NCBI GenBank assembly: GCA_017161665.1
Contig: JADFCT010000205.1
Location: 1-6,950, forward strand
Reading direction: 5' to 3'
Length of the DNA stretch: 6,950 nucleotides
Origin: Candidatus Sumerlaeota bacterium
GTDB lineage: Bacteria > Sumerlaeota > Sumerlaeia > JADFCT01
Shown here: positions 5,143-6,950 of the stretch, piece after piece
How the letters are laid out: each line of letters begins with the position of its first letter
Numbering within the stretch: position 1 is the first letter of the stretch
The notes under the pieces: generated by a model
What the model was told of the DNA's origin: nothing
The model's input: only the letters and a program-made list of their open reading frames with translations
Databases searched by the model: none
Position numbers and translations under genes: made by a program

Positions 5143-6150
5143 ATGAATCCAGAAAACGTCACCATTTTTGGAGCCGGCACCTGGGGCATTACGCTGGCCT
5201 GCTTGCTGTGGGATAAGGGCCATTCTGTCAAGGTCTGGGAGTACGAGCCCTCTGTCGTGGATGCGATCCGCGCCACGCGGCGTCCCCTCAAACTACCCGA
5301 TCTTGTGGTTCCGGATGAGATGCCGGTGACCAATGATCTGAACGAAGCCACCAATGGCAGCCGTCACTGGATCTTTGTGGTTCCGTCGCGGGGCGTGCGT
5401 CCTTTGGCGAAAAACCTGAAAAAGGCCTTCAAAGACGCTCCGCCGGCCACCGTCGTTTTGTGCGCCAAAGGCATTGAAAGCGATTCGGGCTATACGATGT
5501 CGCAGATCGCGGAATCCGTTTTCACCTGTCGGGGGCCCATTGCGGCGCTGTCCGGCCCCAGCCACGCCGAAGAGGTATCCAAAGGGATGCCGACGACCAT
5601 TGTCGCCGCCGCGCGGGACGAAGGGGTGGCCTTGCAGGTTCAGGATTTGTTCAATACGGAACGCTTCCGCGTCTATACGAGTGATGATTTACTGGGCATT
5701 GAGTTGGGCGGCGCTTTGAAAAATGTCATCGCCATCGCCAGCGGGATTTGCGACGGGCTGGGGTTCGGCGATAATTCACGGGCCGCTCTGATTACGCGGG
5801 GACTGGCCGAGATCACCCGCCTGGGCGTTCAAATCGGGGCCCGCATGGAGACCTTCGCCGGACTGGCCGGCATGGGCGACCTGATTGTAACCGCCACGTC
5901 ACACCACAGCCGCAATCGGAATTTTGGTGAATTGTTGGGGCGGGGGGTGGACGCCGATGCGGCGCGCGCGCAAATCGGCATGGAGGTCGAGGGCATTTGG
6001 GCCGCGCGCAGCGCCCAACGACTGGCCGAACGATTCAAGGTCGATATGCCGATTTCGCGGCAGGTGTATGAAATCCTGTACAACTCGAAACCGCCGGCCT
6101 CCGCCGTGCGCGATCTGCTGTCGCGCGATCCGAAGCCGGAAATATACTGA
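5143..6150 (+). CDS. gpsA: NAD(P)H-dependent glycerol-3-phosphate dehydrogenase
   Basis: The 335-residue enzyme reduces dihydroxyacetone phosphate to sn-glycerol 3-phosphate, the backbone for phospholipid synthesis, in the cytoplasm. The N-terminal Rossmann fold carries GAGTWG (10-15). Family motifs follow in order: CAKG with K109, SGPSHAEEV (137-145), ELGGALKNVIAIA (187-199) with the catalytic lysine K193, GDNSRAALITRG (209-220), and GLAGMGDLIVT (240-250) followed by the SRNRNFG stretch (256-262) typical of bacterial GpsA. The length is normal and no key residue is missing. The ATG at 5143 is preceded by a modest ribosome binding site, GGTGA (5132-5136), and places the nucleotide-binding strand right at the N-terminus as expected. 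The 34-base gap to the HDOD gene suggests co-transcription, though no functional link between them is evident. Confidence 0.98.
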   Translation: MNPENVTIFGAGTWGITLACLLWDKGHSVKVWEYEPSVVDAIRATRRPLKLPDLVVPDEMPVTNDLNEATNGSRHWIFVVPSRGVRPLAKNLKKAFKDAPPATVVLCAKGIESDSGYTMSQIAESVFTCRGPIAALSGPSHAEEVSKGMPTTIVAAARDEGVALQVQDLFNTERFRVYTSDDLLGIELGGALKNVIAIASGICDGLGFGDNSRAALITRGLAEITRLGVQIGARMETFAGLAGMGDLIVTATSHHSRNRNFGELLGRGVDADAARAQIGMEVEGIWAARSAQRLAERFKVDMPISRQVYEILYNSKPPASAVRDLLSRDPKPEIY

Positions 6151-6194
6151 CGCCGATATGCGATCGCGTTCCAATTCTCTGCGAGAACTTATTC

Positions 6195-6950
6195 ATGGAC
6201 TTTAAGACCGCCAGCGCGAAAATCCAGACCCTTCAGGATAACTGTGAGCAGGTGATCAAAGGCAAGTCACAGGCCATTCGGATCCTGCTCATCGGGATTC
6301 TGGCCCGGGGGCATATTTTGATCGAAGACGTGCCGGGCGTGGGCAAGACCACGCTGGCCCGGTTGCTGGCCCGATCCGTGGATTGCCTGTTTCAGCGGAT
6401 TCAGTTTACCAGTGACCTGCTGCCGTCCGACATCCTGGGCGTCTCCATTTATGATGAAACCTCGAAGACCTTTGATTTCAAACCCGGCCCGGTTTTCGCC
6501 AATATTGTTCTGGCCGACGAAATCAACCGCACGACCCCGAAAACGCAATCCGCCTTGCTGGAGGCGATGAGTCAGGCTCAAGTGTCCATCGACGGCCAGA
6601 CGCGCGATCTGCCCCATCCTTTCCTGGTGATTGGCACCCAGAATCCCATTGAATATCACGGAACGTTTCCCCTTCCCCGGGCGCAGCTGGATCGGTTTCT
6701 GTTGCGCGTCCACATGGGCTATCCGTCACCGAGCGAAGAGCAGCAAATTCTCCGAGAGCAGGTTCATGTGGGGCGAATCGATCATGTCCAGCCCGTCATG
6801 ACGATCGCCGAACTGGAAACCATGCAGGATCTGGTCTATCAGGTTCGTGCCAATGATGACATCATCGCCTATATTCAGGCCATTGTCCAGGCCACACGGG
6901 AGTCCTCCATGGTCGAGCTGGGCGTTTCCACGCGGGCGGCGCTGGCGTTG
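6195..6950 (+). CDS. MoxR-family AAA+ ATPase (3' end beyond window)
   Basis: The first 252 residues are present and the frame runs open to the right edge. The AAA+ core has Walker A VPGVGKTT (46-53, with K51), Walker B VLADEINR (105-112, with D108 and E109), the sensor 1 asparagine in GTQNP (147-151), the LPRAQLDRF motif (160-168) with the presumed arginine finger, and a sensor 2-like GVSTRA (243-248; GxSPRA in most relatives). These are characteristic of MoxR ATPases, chaperone-like proteins thought to help insert cofactors or assemble complexes. They are often encoded just before a DUF58 protein and von Willebrand factor A-domain proteins, so such genes may follow. The missing part should be about the last 70-90 residues. 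The start at 6195 is the only in-frame ATG after the gpsA stop. Its ribosome binding site is weak (GAGA, 6183-6186) and falls in a small TTCTC/GAGAA hairpin (6175-6187). The gap to gpsA is 44 bases. Confidence 0.95.
   Translation, partial: MDFKTASAKIQTLQDNCEQVIKGKSQAIRILLIGILARGHILIEDVPGVGKTTLARLLARSVDCLFQRIQFTSDLLPSDILGVSIYDETSKTFDFKPGPVFANIVLADEINRTTPKTQSALLEAMSQAQVSIDGQTRDLPHPFLVIGTQNPIEYHGTFPLPRAQLDRFLLRVHMGYPSPSEEQQILREQVHVGRIDHVQPVMTIAELETMQDLVYQVRANDDIIAYIQAIVQATRESSMVELGVSTRAALAL

Noticed and set aside
6160..6167. GCGATCGC octamer resembling the cyanobacterial HIP1 palindrome
   Set aside because: I noticed only this single copy, in a GC-rich sequence, and nothing else in the window points to cyanobacteria.
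6158..6205. Fifteen-codon open frame overlapping the MoxR start, a possible leader peptide
   Set aside because: It has no ribosome binding site and no regulatory-peptide features such as repeated rare codons.

Overview
The window is a GC-rich bacterial chromosomal segment carrying five complete genes and one 3'-truncated gene, all on the + strand, plus the probable last codons of another gene at the left edge. Clear GGAGG-type ribosome binding sites precede several genes. The gene set (a PPi-type phosphofructokinase, a free-standing GlmS-like sugar-phosphate isomerase, a receiver-like/HDOD protein and a MoxR ATPase) would suit an environmental Gram-negative of the PVC group such as Kiritimatiellota, Lentisphaerota or Verrucomicrobiota. 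That placement is only an inference; no rRNA or lineage marker is present.

Layout: 1-50, probable C-terminal end of an upstream CDS. 51-371, a non-coding leader rich in inverted repeats, including a 21-bp imperfect palindrome and a possible multibranched RNA fold at 72-246. 372-1571, phosphofructokinase with the residues expected of the PPi-dependent type. 1662-2687, double-SIS-domain protein with the GlmS catalytic residues but no glutaminase domain. 2798-3580, PhnP-like metallo-beta-lactamase-fold hydrolase. 3651-5108, HDOD-domain protein with a degenerate N-terminal receiver. 5143-6150, NAD(P)H glycerol-3-phosphate dehydrogenase (gpsA). 6195 to the right edge, MoxR-family AAA+ ATPase lacking its C-terminal end.

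How the genes may work together: the first two complete genes form a plausible central sugar-phosphate pair. The SIS protein would yield or interconvert a hexose 6-phosphate, and the PPi-PFK would phosphorylate fructose 6-phosphate reversibly using pyrophosphate. gpsA draws dihydroxyacetone phosphate from the same pathway into phospholipid synthesis. The HDOD protein and the MoxR ATPase look regulatory or chaperone-like and have no visible link to the metabolic genes. Three of the gaps between genes (90, 110 and 70 bases) each contain a hairpin without a good T tract, so it is unclear whether this is one transcript or several.

I see no mobile element, CRISPR array, tRNA or rRNA gene, and no convincing new defence or mobile system. 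The least explained part is the structured leader at about 70-310.
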